Below, one piece after another: positions 53,141 through 61,156 of a stretch of DNA of 61,406 nt. Made by a program: the position numbers and the translations under genes. Numbering within the stretch: the stretch's first letter is position 1; the number at the start of each line of letters is the position of its first letter. The notes beneath the pieces were generated by a model that worked only from the letters and a program-made list of their open reading frames with translations, was not told the origin of the DNA and searched no databases. Origin of the DNA: Candidatus Scatonaster coprocaballi (GTDB lineage Bacteria; Bacillota; Clostridia; Saccharofermentanales; Saccharofermentanaceae); assembly GCA_018064475.1 (NCBI GenBank), contig JAGHVD010000017.1, positions 1 through 61,406 of the forward strand. The letters run 5' to 3'.

Positions 53141-53629
53141 ATGAATCGATATGAGACCACACTTTGTTATCTTTATAGTTCGGATGGTGTGCTGATGCTT
53201 CACCGTACGAAGAAAGAGAACGACATCAACAAAGATAAATATATCGGCGTGGGGGGACACATCGAACATGGTGAATCTCCTGAAGAATGCGTCCTTCGCG
53301 AAGTATGGGAAGAGACGGGACTTACGATGAAGTCTTTCCGACTTCGTGGCGTGATCACTTTCGTCATAGATGAGATTGACGAGGTCACATTCTTATATAC
53401 CTGCGACGACTTCGAAGGTGAGATGAGAGATGGCGATGCGTGCGCAGAAGGAGAACTGATGTGGGTGCCGGAGGAGAAGGTTGAACAGTTGCCGATCTGG
53501 CCCGGAGATAAGATATTCTTCCGCCTTCTCAAGACACGGCAGGATGTATTCTCCTTGAAACTTACTTATGTGAAAGATGAATTGATCGCGGCTTCTGTAG
53601 ACGGGAAGAAGATCGAACTTCCTTTGTAA
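53141..53629 (+). CDS. NUDIX hydrolase (MutT/8-oxo-dGTP diphosphatase-like)
   Basis: 162 residues from the ATG at 53141. The Nudix box is complete: GGHIEHGESPEECVLREVWEETGL, quoted by its core GESPEECVLREVWEETGL. CYLYSSDGVLMLHR at the N-terminus and MWVPEEKVEQLPIWPGDKIF after the box resemble MutT-type 8-oxo-dGTP diphosphatases of Firmicutes. It probably cleans oxidised nucleotides; other nucleoside diphosphate derivatives are possible. Confidence 0.87.
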   Translation: MNRYETTLCYLYSSDGVLMLHRTKKENDINKDKYIGVGGHIEHGESPEECVLREVWEETGLTMKSFRLRGVITFVIDEIDEVTFLYTCDDFEGEMRDGDACAEGELMWVPEEKVEQLPIWPGDKIFFRLLKTRQDVFSLKLTYVKDELIAASVDGKKIELPL

Positions 53630-53654
53630 TCAGAATCACGATCGGTGTAAAAAA

Positions 53655-53678
53655 GAACCGCACCCGAGGGTGCGGTTC
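53655..53678 (-). terminator. Terminator of the HEAT-repeat gene
   Basis: GAACCGCACC pairs with GGTGCGGTTC. The T tract (TTTTTT) is on the minus strand, so it serves the gene ending at 53707, and it may also halt the plus-strand NUDIX transcript. Confidence 0.8.
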
Positions 53679-53706
53679 CGAAATTTCACATCATAAAAGC
53701 GAGATC

Positions 53707-54048
53707 TTAGAAGAGCGGAGTCTTCATCTTGTCGTAAGCTTCTCTTGCCACTGCGCGTACGCTCGGGTCAGAGTCAGCAAATGCAAGCTTCTTTAGGTAC
53801 TCTTCGCAATGCTTAGCGTTAATCATACCTGCGGATTCAGCTGCTGCAGCACGAACCATCGGTGAAGGATCACGGAATAATGGAATCAAGTGCATACCTG
53901 ATTCATATGAATTAATCTGTCCCATCGCTTTCGCTACTGCCAGGCGGATCTCATCTTCTGGATCCTCAACCATCTTCAACAGCGCGCCCAGATTCTGCTT
54001 CTTGCCAAGCTTCTCAATCTTTTCGCTTAATCTATCAATCTTTGCCAT
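53707..54048 (-). CDS. Small HEAT-repeat protein
   Basis: 113 residues from the ATG at 54048 (GGGG upstream). Two to three alpha-helical HEAT/PBS-lyase-type repeats are visible: VEDPEDEIRLAVAKAMGQI, FRDPSPMVRAAAAESAGMI and ADSDPSVRAVAREAYDKM. Such repeats bind other proteins. There is no catalytic motif. Single gene. Confidence 0.8.
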   Translation of the reverse strand: MAKIDRLSEKIEKLGKKQNLGALLKMVEDPEDEIRLAVAKAMGQINSYESGMHLIPLFRDPSPMVRAAAAESAGMINAKHCEEYLKKLAFADSDPSVRAVAREAYDKMKTPLF

Positions 54049-54269
54049 CCGGATCGCCCCTTTCAATATCATGTAGTTTCTATAGTCATTATGCACTTAA
54101 TTTCAATTTAATGCTAGTAGCAGATAGAAATAAGTTCATAAAAAAGTGTTGCATTTTTGTAAACACCACGTCTTGATTCTAAAGACTATTTTATTGTTTG
54201 TAAAGACAATTTCTTCAAAATGAAAAAGAATCTTCATTTTACGGATGTTCTCACATCTAGGCTGGTCTG

Positions 54270-54286
54270 TTACACTTAATATGTAA
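54270..54286 (+). promoter_or_regulatory. TTACA-N7-TGTAA inverted repeat before the CapA-like gene
   Basis: A short inverted repeat 22 bp before the GTG start, overlapping the likely promoter. It may bind a dimeric regulator. The 160 bp upstream are AT-rich and hold an AAAATGAA/TTCATTTT hairpin but no gene. Confidence 0.3.
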
Positions 54287-54308
54287 ATTATATAAGGTGG
54301 TTCTTGAC

Positions 54309-55412
54309 GTGCGAAAATTCCGTTTTCTTGCTTTAATACTGATCGTTTCGATGATGAATCTGACATTTGTGTCGTGTAAACATGCTGATTCATCAGAAGA
54401 TGTAACGGAAACAGAAATATCGACGACGATCGCAACAACCACGTCTTCGACACCGACGCCAAGTCCAACTCCGACCGAGACGCCCACACCGACCCCCAGT
54501 CCGACACCGACGCCGACAGAGATACTTGTCAGCTTCATCGGAGATACAACACTGGGCGAGCAGCGTACCCATGCCGGAGCCGGCTATTGCTTCACAAGTG
54601 TCGTAGGCGACAACTTCGCGTATCCTTTTTCCAAGGCTAAATCCTACCTGGAACAGGATGATATGACCTTGTGTAACCTGGAGTGCGCGCTGACCAAGTC
54701 CAATAATCTCCGCCCAGAGCGTGAGATCTACCTCAAGGGCGATCCGAAATATGTGCAGTGCCTGAGAGAAGCCAGTGTTGAATGTGTGAATCTTGCGAAC
54801 AACCACTCGCATGACTACTGTGAAGAAGGACTCACCGATACGCGAGAAGCGCTGGAAGAAGCGGGTATTCGATGGAGCGACAGCGATTATTACACCATCT
54901 ACGAGACCAAAGGCGTGAAGATCGGCATGGCCGGCTTCTGCCAGTCCTATGAACGCGAACTTTACTATCACGCGATCGATTATCTACGTCAGAAAGGCTG
55001 CGAGATCGTCATCATTTCCAGCCATATCGGTATCGAGCGTATGTACGAGCCGGAACAACGTGCAATCGATCTGGCTCACGATGTCATCGACTACGGCGCA
55101 GATATTTTCGTCGCTTCCCATCCGCACCGCCTTCAGCCGGTCGAATACTATAATGGTAAATACATTATTTATAGTGAGAGTAATTTCTGCTTCGGTGGAC
55201 AACCGTGGCTCACGGATCCGGACACAGCGATCTTCCAGTGTGCTTTTACCGTGGAGGAGGGGAAAGTCGTACGTTGCAGAATGACCTGCATTCCATTCTC
55301 CATGCGCTCCTGCGATGATGGGAACGATTACTGCCCGATGCCCTACGAGAAGGGGTCTGAGGGATATGAGCGTGTCATGGCCAAGCTCCACTGGTCTGAC
55401 GAGAATGAGTGA
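54309..55412 (+). CDS. CapA/PgsA-like lipoprotein (poly-gamma-glutamate-type capsule protein fold)
   Basis: 367 residues from the GTG at 54309, which has AGGTGG 8 bases upstream. A signal peptide ends in the lipobox-like TFVSC, so the protein should be lipid-anchored. A ~35-residue Thr/Pro repeat linker (TPTPSPTPTETPTP) follows. The CapA metallophosphatase-like domain begins ILVSFIGDTTLGEQ and has NLECALT, VNLANNHSHDYCEEGL, VIISSHIGIE and VASHPHRLQPVE, which supply the expected metal ligands. Members help make or degrade poly-glutamate or other surface polymers. Monocistronic. Confidence 0.88.
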   Translation: MRKFRFLALILIVSMMNLTFVSCKHADSSEDVTETEISTTIATTTSSTPTPSPTPTETPTPTPSPTPTPTEILVSFIGDTTLGEQRTHAGAGYCFTSVVGDNFAYPFSKAKSYLEQDDMTLCNLECALTKSNNLRPEREIYLKGDPKYVQCLREASVECVNLANNHSHDYCEEGLTDTREALEEAGIRWSDSDYYTIYETKGVKIGMAGFCQSYERELYYHAIDYLRQKGCEIVIISSHIGIERMYEPEQRAIDLAHDVIDYGADIFVASHPHRLQPVEYYNGKYIIYSESNFCFGGQPWLTDPDTAIFQCAFTVEEGKVVRCRMTCIPFSMRSCDDGNDYCPMPYEKGSEGYERVMAKLHWSDENE

Positions 55413-55489
55413 CCGATTCGCGCCACTGTCGAAAGATGGCAGTAAATCTGAATGAAAGTTGTTGCTTTTGCCGAAATTGCAAAAACCCG

Positions 55490-55519
55490 TTCACGAGTGA
55501 ATGATTTTTGTTCTATAAT
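55490..55519 (+). promoter_or_regulatory. Promoter of purEFN with palindrome over the -35 region
   Basis: TATAAT (55514-55519) with TTCACG 18 bp upstream. TTCACGAGTGAA (55490-55501) is a 12-bp perfect palindrome over the -35 region. It does not match the B. subtilis PurBox closely. Confidence 0.5.
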
Positions 55520-55553
55520 AGGAATGTTCTTTTTTTAGAAGGAGGGTGTTAGC

Positions 55554-56057
55554 ATGGCAAAAGTACTTGTAGTCATGGGCAGTGACTCGGATTTCCCGGT
55601 AATGGAAGGTTGTTTAAAACTCCTGAAGAAGTTCGATATCTCCTTTGATGCGAAGGCGTGCTCGGCACACAGAACACCGGATCTGGCGGCAAAGATCGCA
55701 AGTTCGGCGAAAGAAGATGGTTATAGTGTAATTATTGCGGCAGCAGGACTGGCGGCTCATCTGGCCGGCGTGATCGCTGCCCATACTGTTTTACCGGTGA
55801 TCGGTGTACCTTGTAAGGGTGGCGCACTTCACGGTGTCGACGCACTTTACGCAGTCGTACAGATGCCGACAGGTATTCCGGTTGCGACAGTCGCAATTGA
55901 TGGTGGCAGCAATGCAGCGATTCTTGCAGCGCAGATGCTGGCATTGAGCGATGAGGCATTGTCTCAGAAGTTAGTGGAATACAAAGAAGGCCTAGCCGCT
56001 TCCGTTGCGGAGCGCGACGCTCGTCTTCAGGACAAAATAGCAAACTTAGGAGAGTGA
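55554..56057 (+). CDS. purE: N5-carboxyaminoimidazole ribonucleotide mutase
   Basis: 167 residues after AAGGAGGGTG. It converts N5-CAIR to CAIR in purine synthesis. VVMGSDSDFPVM, CSAHRTPD and AAGLAAHLAGVIAAHT are the class I PurE active-site motifs, and PVIGVPCKGGALHGVDAL closes the site. Normal length. Its stop overlaps nothing, but purF begins 5 bp later. purK is not in view. Confidence 0.95.
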   Translation: MAKVLVVMGSDSDFPVMEGCLKLLKKFDISFDAKACSAHRTPDLAAKIASSAKEDGYSVIIAAAGLAAHLAGVIAAHTVLPVIGVPCKGGALHGVDALYAVVQMPTGIPVATVAIDGGSNAAILAAQMLALSDEALSQKLVEYKEGLAASVAERDARLQDKIANLGE

Positions 56058-56062
56058 CACGT

Positions 56063-57478
56063 ATGAGCAGAAAATGGCAGGAGGAATGCGGTGTATTCGG
56101 TGTCTTCGATACGAAGAAGACCAGCCCCGACATTTCCAAACTTACTTACTATGGTATTTTCTCGTTGCAGCACCGTGGACAGGCTTCCGCCGGTATCGTG
56201 GTAAATCACGATGGTACATTCTTGTGCCACAAGGCGCCGGGTCTCGTATCCGATGTGTTTGATGAATTGCATTTGGGTGCACTTTCCGGACATGCAGCGC
56301 TGGGTCACGTTCGCACACCGGCTTCCGGTGAGAGCGGATTCGATGTGGTTCAGCCGATGCAGATCAAGTCCCATTCCGGACAGATTGCGATTTCCATGAA
56401 CGGTTCCATCATGAACGCCAGCGAGCTTCGTGAATCCTTGAAGGAAATCGGTGCTTTCTTCCAGACGACTGCAGACTTCGAAGTGCTCCTTGCCCTGATC
56501 GCTCGTAACCGTGTCGCGACGGATTCCCTCGAGGGTGCGATTGCGAAGATGATGACTGAGATCTCCGGTGCATACGCGATGCTCTTCATGAGTGAAGACC
56601 GTATCATCGGTGTGCGTGACCCGCTCGGACTTCGTCCGTTGGTTCTGGGTAAGAAGGATGATATGTACATGCTCGCATCTGAGACATGTGCTTTCGACGC
56701 AATCGGCGCAGAGACGATTCGCGACGTACTCCCAGGTGAGATCATCACCATTACCGAAGAAGGTGTTTCCTCTATCTATACAGTGCCGGAAACGAGCGCA
56801 CACAAAGACGGTAAACTCTGTATCTTCGAGTTCGTCTATCTGGCTCGTCCGGATAGCTTCATGGATGGTACAAGCGTCTATGCTTCCCGTGTGAATACGG
56901 GCAAAGCACTCGCACGCGAGTGCCCTTGTGATGCGGACTTGGTTGTTGCAGCTCCTGACTCCGGTATCGCAGCAGCAATCGGTTATGCAGAAGAAAGCGG
57001 CATTACATATGGTCAGGCGCTGCTGAAGAACCGTTATGTGGGTCGTACCTTCATCGAGGGTACACAATCTGCTCGTGAGATGGCTGTAAGACTGAAGTTC
57101 TCCGTACTGAAGACAGCAGTAAAGGATAAGAAGATCGTCATCGTCGATGACTCGGTTGTACGTGGTACAACGACCAGACATATCATCAGCTTCCTGCGTG
57201 AGGAGGGTGCGAAAGAAGTACATCTTCGTGTTGCATCTCCGCCGGTTAAGTTCCCTTGCTACTACGGTGTATCTGCTTCCGAGTCTTCCGAGCTTCCGGC
57301 TCGTACAAAGTCCGTCGAGGAGATCTGTAAGGAGATCGGTGCCGATTCGCTCGGCTATGTCAGCCTCGAAGGCTTGAAGGCTTCTACCAACGGCGCACTT
57401 TGCGGTCACTGTAGCGCATGCTTCGATGGTATTTTCCCAGCAGGTGTTCCAGCCGGCGCGGAAGAAGAGAACAAGTAA
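56063..57478 (+). CDS. purF: Amidophosphoribosyltransferase
   Basis: 471 residues from the ATG at 56063. First committed step of purine synthesis, making phosphoribosylamine from PRPP and glutamine. The catalytic Cys follows a short propeptide (MSRKWQEE, then CGVFGVF), and LQHRGQASAG, the PRPP loop IVIVDDSVVRGTTTRH and YYGVSASESSEL are present. The long antisense open frame over this gene is only a coding shadow. Cysteines near the C-terminus (CGHCSAC) fit the iron-sulfur type of PurF. Confidence 0.96.
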   Translation: MSRKWQEECGVFGVFDTKKTSPDISKLTYYGIFSLQHRGQASAGIVVNHDGTFLCHKAPGLVSDVFDELHLGALSGHAALGHVRTPASGESGFDVVQPMQIKSHSGQIAISMNGSIMNASELRESLKEIGAFFQTTADFEVLLALIARNRVATDSLEGAIAKMMTEISGAYAMLFMSEDRIIGVRDPLGLRPLVLGKKDDMYMLASETCAFDAIGAETIRDVLPGEIITITEEGVSSIYTVPETSAHKDGKLCIFEFVYLARPDSFMDGTSVYASRVNTGKALARECPCDADLVVAAPDSGIAAAIGYAEESGITYGQALLKNRYVGRTFIEGTQSAREMAVRLKFSVLKTAVKDKKIVIVDDSVVRGTTTRHIISFLREEGAKEVHLRVASPPVKFPCYYGVSASESSELPARTKSVEEICKEIGADSLGYVSLEGLKASTNGALCGHCSACFDGIFPAGVPAGAEEENK

Positions 57479-57489
57479 CGGAGAGAACC

Positions 57490-58110
57490 ATGAAGATTGC
57501 AGTATTTGTAAGCGGCGGCGGCACGAACCTTCAGGCGATCATCGATCGCATCACTTCCGGTGAACTCACCAATGTCGAGATTGCAGAAGTCATTGCCAGC
57601 AACGACAGTGCTTTTGCCATCGAAAGAGCCAAGATAGCAGGCATTCCAAGTAAAGTGATCAGCAAGAAGATCCTAGGTGCCGAGGCTTACGATGAGGCCA
57701 CGCTTTCTGAATTGGAGTCCATCGGCGCCGAGCTTGTCGTACTCGCCGGATTCCTCTCCATGCTTGGCCCGAAGACGGTCAAAGCATATGCAAACCGGAT
57801 CATCAATATCCATCCAGCCCTCATTCCGGCTTTCTGCGGGCAGGGCATGTATGGAATCCGTCCTCATGAGGCCGTACTGGCCAAGGGCGTCAAGGTCTCC
57901 GGTGCGACAGTACACTTCGTCAATGAACACTACGATGAAGGACCAATCATCTTGCAGAAGGCAGTGGACGTACTGCCGGACGATACAGCGGAGACCCTGC
58001 AGAAGCGCATCATGAAAGAATGCGAGCAGGTCATTCTCCCGAAGGCCATCCAGCTCTTCGCGGACGGCAAACTGGAAGTCGTGGATAACCTGGTGAAGTT
58101 CAAGAACTGA
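57490..58110 (+). CDS. purN: Phosphoribosylglycinamide formyltransferase
   Basis: 206 residues from the ATG with GGAGAG upstream. It formylates GAR with 10-formyl-THF. AVFVSGGGTNLQAIIDRI binds the ribotide phosphate; the catalytic Asn/His/Asp appear in INIHPALIPAF and HFVNEHYDEGPI. Here purN follows purF directly, 11 bp apart, whereas purM often stands between them in other Firmicutes. Confidence 0.95.
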   Translation: MKIAVFVSGGGTNLQAIIDRITSGELTNVEIAEVIASNDSAFAIERAKIAGIPSKVISKKILGAEAYDEATLSELESIGAELVVLAGFLSMLGPKTVKAYANRIINIHPALIPAFCGQGMYGIRPHEAVLAKGVKVSGATVHFVNEHYDEGPIILQKAVDVLPDDTAETLQKRIMKECEQVILPKAIQLFADGKLEVVDNLVKFKN

Positions 58111-58123
58111 TTTTCGAAAATAT

Positions 58124-58160
58124 GGGGGCGTCTCATTTTGTCATGAGACGCCCCTTTTTT
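58124..58160 (+). terminator. Terminator of purEFN
   Basis: GGGGCGTCTCAT pairs with ATGAGACGCCCC and TTTTTT follows. A perfect 12-bp stem; it may also stop the convergent small gene. Confidence 0.95.
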
Positions 58161-58186
58161 GCTCGTATGACACTACTTGTTAAGGA

Positions 58187-58495
58187 TCAGTACTTCGGTT
58201 TGCTCTTCTTGTACTTCAGGCAAAGCAGTGTGACAATAATGCCCAGTGCGAAGGCAATCATCGCAGTGAGTACATATGCACCGGCTTCTTGCCGTAAGAG
58301 AAAAGCACCGTACACAGTCGTTTCGGATTGAACTTTATTCTCTCCCTGTAGGGTCGCAATGACAGCGATCAACCCGGCAAAAGTAACCGCGACAAGGCCG
58401 AGAAGCAATTGGCAAGTGCGTCGTTCACGTGCGATCACGACTTGTTTGCTTCGTTTCATAATCTCGGATAGCGCTTCTTCCGAAGAATACTTCAT
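58187..58495 (-). CDS. Small two-TM membrane protein, related in layout to the sigma-linked protein at 60074
   Basis: 102 residues from the ATG at 58495 (AAGGAG upstream). A basic N-terminal helix with EEALSEIMKRSKQVVIARERR precedes two membrane segments (around LLLGLVAVTFAGLIAVIA and LTAMIAFALGIIVTLLCL). The motif EIM-R and the end FALGI-TLLC recur in the 113-residue protein at 60074, so the two are probably distant paralogues. It is cut off from the sigma operon by a terminator. Family unknown. Confidence 0.6.
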   Translation of the reverse strand: MKYSSEEALSEIMKRSKQVVIARERRTCQLLLGLVAVTFAGLIAVIATLQGENKVQSETTVYGAFLLRQEAGAYVLTAMIAFALGIIVTLLCLKYKKSKPKY

Positions 58496-58573
58496 TGTCT
58501 CGTCACTCCTTCCTTGTTCAAGAGATTTTTGCTTTACATCTATTAGTTGCACGAAGGAAAGAATTTACTCGGT

Positions 58574-58620
58574 GCTTTTTCCATATTTTTCAGAAAATTT
58601 TCCGAGAAAATGGAAAAAGC
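58574..58620. repeat. 11-bp exact inverted repeat overlapping a terminator tail
   Basis: GCTTTTTCCAT (58574-58584) and ATGGAAAAAGC (58610-58620) are exact inverted copies around an AT-rich core. The right arm shares bases with the adjacent terminator stem, so the two structures could be mutually exclusive. Confidence 0.5.
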
Positions 58621-58646
58621 CGCCGCTCATTTGTGAGCAGCGGCTT
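58614..58646 (-). terminator. Terminator of the sigma-PrsW operon
   Basis: On the minus strand AAGCCGCTGCTCA pairs with TGAGCGGCGGCTT and TTTTCC follows. Confidence 0.85.
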
Positions 58647-58665
58647 GGGGAAAGCAGTGTTTCGT

Positions 58666-59298
58666 TTATTTTTGGGATATTTGTAACCGTCGATAGAGCG
58701 GATAGAGACAAATGGCGGTGAGGAGCGGAAGCAGATAACCGATTGCACGTGTTACGCCGGGCTCGGAGACGAGAAGATTGTACAAAGCGTGGAAGGACAT
58801 GGCGATACTTAGTCCACCAATGATTGCAGGGAAGGAGAACACATGGAAGCGCTTGACGAAGATGAGCCAGATCGACAGTGCGAGGAGGCTGACGATATGC
58901 ATGACACCGACGGCCAGACCGCGGATCATGATATAGGTGATACTTTCCGCACCGAAAGACAAGATATAGCAGCAGTTCTCGAACGTGGAGAAGCCGGCAC
59001 CGATTGCAACCGCCAGCATGATGAAATCGTGTTCTTCCGGTTCTAAAAGTACGAGGAAGAACAGAAGCGGCAGGAGCTTGATCAGTTCTTCCACCATAGG
59101 GGAAAGAAAGATGGAGGCATCGTTCTGTTCGAGGTGGGCAACGAGACTTAAGAAACCACTGATATAGGCGGCAACCAGACACATCCCCATGCCAAGGAGA
59201 AAGGCGGATACGTAACGACGCACTTCTCCGCGCAAGAACAGAACGGAGACGAGGAAAGGGATGGCGATGCAAAGGAGTATATTTTCCGCATAGATCAT
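58666..59298 (-). CDS. PrsW-like intramembrane protease
   Basis: 210 residues from the ATG at 59298 (GGGAGG upstream), about seven to eight membrane segments. It shows the PrsW/CAAX-like motifs: MVEELIKLLPLL (the Glu pair), GFSTFENCCYIL and MSFHALYNLL (His). In Bacillus, PrsW starts cleavage of the anti-sigma factor RsiW and so releases the sigma factor. Here it lies in an operon with a sigma factor and a small membrane protein, which fits a similar release role. That role is inferred. Confidence 0.8.
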   Translation of the reverse strand: MIYAENILLCIAIPFLVSVLFLRGEVRRYVSAFLLGMGMCLVAAYISGFLSLVAHLEQNDASIFLSPMVEELIKLLPLLFFLVLLEPEEHDFIMLAVAIGAGFSTFENCCYILSFGAESITYIMIRGLAVGVMHIVSLLALSIWLIFVKRFHVFSFPAIIGGLSIAMSFHALYNLLVSEPGVTRAIGYLLPLLTAICLYPLYRRLQISQK

Positions 59299-60077
59299 GA
59301 TGCAACCGCCTCCCTTCGCGCGGCCAGGAACATCAAGACGAAACAAATCGCCGAGAGGATCATGGCGGCGGTATAGAAATAATCACTACTCATATATAAG
59401 GTGATGACGTTCCATGCAAAAGCGGCAAAAGCATAGCATACGATCTTGGAAGCGTTTCGCTCACGGATCAGTGCGTAGATTGCTTTGGCGATAAACATGG
59501 CAGACGCAAGAAAGAGAAGCGCATAACATGCATAGTCCAGAGGTTTCTGAAGCGTCTCCGGCACAAAGAAGATCGCGGCTTGTGCAGAAAGAAGCACGGC
59601 GCAGGAGATGGCCAGTGCGCACCAGTTTCTCGTTCCGTAGGCGGCTTCCTCCTTGATGGAGATGATGAGTGCATAGAGAAAATAGGCGAGTACAATGCCG
59701 GTCAGAATATCCTGTAGCCATTCACCGGACCAAGCGATCCATAGGGCAACATTTCCGATGGTGAAGATCGTCGTACCCAGAAGTTCTTTCTTTGCTAGGG
59801 AGAAGTGGATCGGGTGAAGGGTCGCAAGACAAGCGCCGAGTAGAAGGAACATCGCCCATTCGGCGATTTCGTTCGCGGCGAAGGGCATTCGTACGCCCGG
59901 ACGCAGTAGGTCATACACGAGCCAGTAGAAATCACTGAGCATGATGCTGGCGATGGCCAGCTCGAAGAAGACGAGACGAAGAGGATTCTGACGGGACAGA
60001 ATCAAGCGCAGCGTTCCTATAAAAACGACCAATAGAACAAGTGCTCGTAGTAGATCAAGAAACGCATCCAGATTCAT
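59295..60077 (-). CDS. Polytopic membrane protein of unknown function
   Basis: 260 residues, about eight membrane segments, little soluble sequence and no recognised catalytic motif. It overlaps the genes on both sides by 4 bp, so it belongs to the sigma-factor operon. It may form part of the sensing complex. Confidence 0.65.
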   Translation of the reverse strand: MNLDAFLDLLRALVLLVVFIGTLRLILSRQNPLRLVFFELAIASIMLSDFYWLVYDLLRPGVRMPFAANEIAEWAMFLLLGACLATLHPIHFSLAKKELLGTTIFTIGNVALWIAWSGEWLQDILTGIVLAYFLYALIISIKEEAAYGTRNWCALAISCAVLLSAQAAIFFVPETLQKPLDYACYALLFLASAMFIAKAIYALIRERNASKIVCYAFAAFAWNVITLYMSSDYFYTAAMILSAICFVLMFLAARREAVAS

Positions 60078-60415
60078 CGTTGGCTCTGCTCCTTCTGTTT
60101 GAGTTCCTTATTTCTGAGATCTTTCCAGAAGATGCAAAGTAGCGTAGCGCAGATGCCTAGCGCAAAGGCCAGTATCCCGACGATGACATATCCGATATAC
60201 GAGGCCCCCAGAAGAAGACTGCCGTAACGTTGCATGACCTGGTCCTTGGATTCAGAAGTGAGGTGAGGCAGATAGAAGGCGGTGGCAGTGAGAAGAATTG
60301 CACAAATAGCGGTTGCAAATGCGCTTGCATAGATCTTCTTGCGGATCAGGCGATTCTCTTTCACACCTTCTGCGCGTCTCATGATCTCCTGTAATTGTTC
60401 ATTCGTATTGCGCAT
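60074..60415 (-). CDS. Small two-TM protein, candidate anti-sigma factor
   Basis: 113 residues. A cytosolic helix (NEQLQEIMRRAEGVKENRLIRKK) leads to two membrane segments around AFATAICAILLTATAFYL and IGYVIVGILAFALGICATLLC. It overlaps the end of the sigma gene by 17 bp, the usual place for an anti-sigma factor, but lacks a ZAS-type zinc motif. A similar small protein lies at 58187. The anti-sigma role is inferred from position. Confidence 0.6.
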   Translation of the reverse strand: MRNTNEQLQEIMRRAEGVKENRLIRKKIYASAFATAICAILLTATAFYLPHLTSESKDQVMQRYGSLLLGASYIGYVIVGILAFALGICATLLCIFWKDLRNKELKQKEQSQR

Positions 60416-60956
60416 CGTTATATCCTATCCTTTCCAGTTCTTCTTTCAATGCTTTACGACTTCGTTCTGCAAGATTGTAGACTTGCTTCCGGCTCTTGCC
60501 CATGACGCGTTCGACTTCCTCATGGGACATTTCTTCAAAATAAAGCAGAATGAGGACCTGCCGATATTCTTGGTTCAATTTGTTGAGCGCTTCGTAGAGA
60601 TGCCGATTGCGTTCTTCTTTCAGTATATCCAATTCCACAGAAGGTGGTGATGAAGGAATCTCGGCTTGATCATCTTCGATGCTGAAGAACCACTTGTGTT
60701 TGCGTAGCTGCATAAGCGCTTTCTTCTTTCCGATGGCGAATAACCATGTTTTGAAAGAACTCCGTCCACGGAAACTTGAACTTGCAGCAACTTCTGCGTA
60801 GGTATCCAGCATCAACTCTTCCGCATCATCTTCATTATGAACAAAACTCATGAGAAACAGAAGAAGGCTATCTTTGTGTCGTTCCAGAAGAACGCGAAAA
60901 TCACTCTCGTTATGTTCGGTGAGATAACGGCTGTATATCACTTCATCTGTTTCCAT
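60399..60956 (-). CDS. RNA polymerase sigma factor, ECF-like (sigma-70 family)
   Basis: 185 residues. Region 2 appears as RHKDSLLLFLMSFVHNEDDAEELMLDTYAEV and FKTWLFAIGKKKAL (quoted by parts), the core-binding and -10-recognising part; region 4 has EALNKLNQEYRQVLILLYFEEMSHEEVERVMG, again typical. No region 1, 3 or 3.2. First gene of the operon with the small membrane protein, the polytopic protein and the PrsW-like protease. Confidence 0.9.
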   Translation of the reverse strand: METDEVIYSRYLTEHNESDFRVLLERHKDSLLLFLMSFVHNEDDAEELMLDTYAEVAASSSFRGRSSFKTWLFAIGKKKALMQLRKHKWFFSIEDDQAEIPSSPPSVELDILKEERNRHLYEALNKLNQEYRQVLILLYFEEMSHEEVERVMGKSRKQVYNLAERSRKALKEELERIGYNDAQYE

Positions 60957-60992
60957 ACGTACCGTAACCTCACATACACATACTTTACTACT

Positions 60993-61021
60993 AATATATG
61001 CGAGCGTAGGTCCTTTTGCAA
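60993..61021 (-). promoter_or_regulatory. Promoter of the sigma-factor operon
   Basis: On the minus strand TTGCAA (61021-61016), a 17-bp spacer and TATATT (60998-60993), 37 bp before the start. This is a housekeeping-type promoter, not an ECF-type one. Confidence 0.65.
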
Positions 61022-61066
61022 GATTTCAGATTCTTTCTCTTCGTAATCTTGAAGGGAAGACATGAA

Positions 61067-61127
61067 GAGACCGTCCCATCATGAGTGGTTGACCATGGCC
61101 AACGCACATCGTTCTTGAGACGGCCTC
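61067..61127 (-). terminator. Structured element after the LPXTG gene
   Basis: On the minus strand GAGGCCGTC pairs with GACGGTCTC (one G-U pair) around a 43-nt loop that itself holds a near-palindrome, TTGGCCATGGTCAA. TCTTC follows rather than a clear T run. It is either a large terminator or a structured RNA element. Confidence 0.4.
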
Positions 61128-61156
61128 TAACAAATCTTTGTTTCGTACTTCAGAAA

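Noticed and set aside
54441-54525. Microsatellite-like repeat
   Set aside because: The repeat is the coding sequence of the Thr/Pro linker of the CapA-like lipoprotein, and codon variation shows it is selected at protein level.
56027-57409. Open frame of 460 codons on the minus strand across purF
   Set aside because: It lies wholly opposite a clear, motif-complete purF, has no recognisable domain and no ribosome binding site. It is a coding shadow caused by codon bias.
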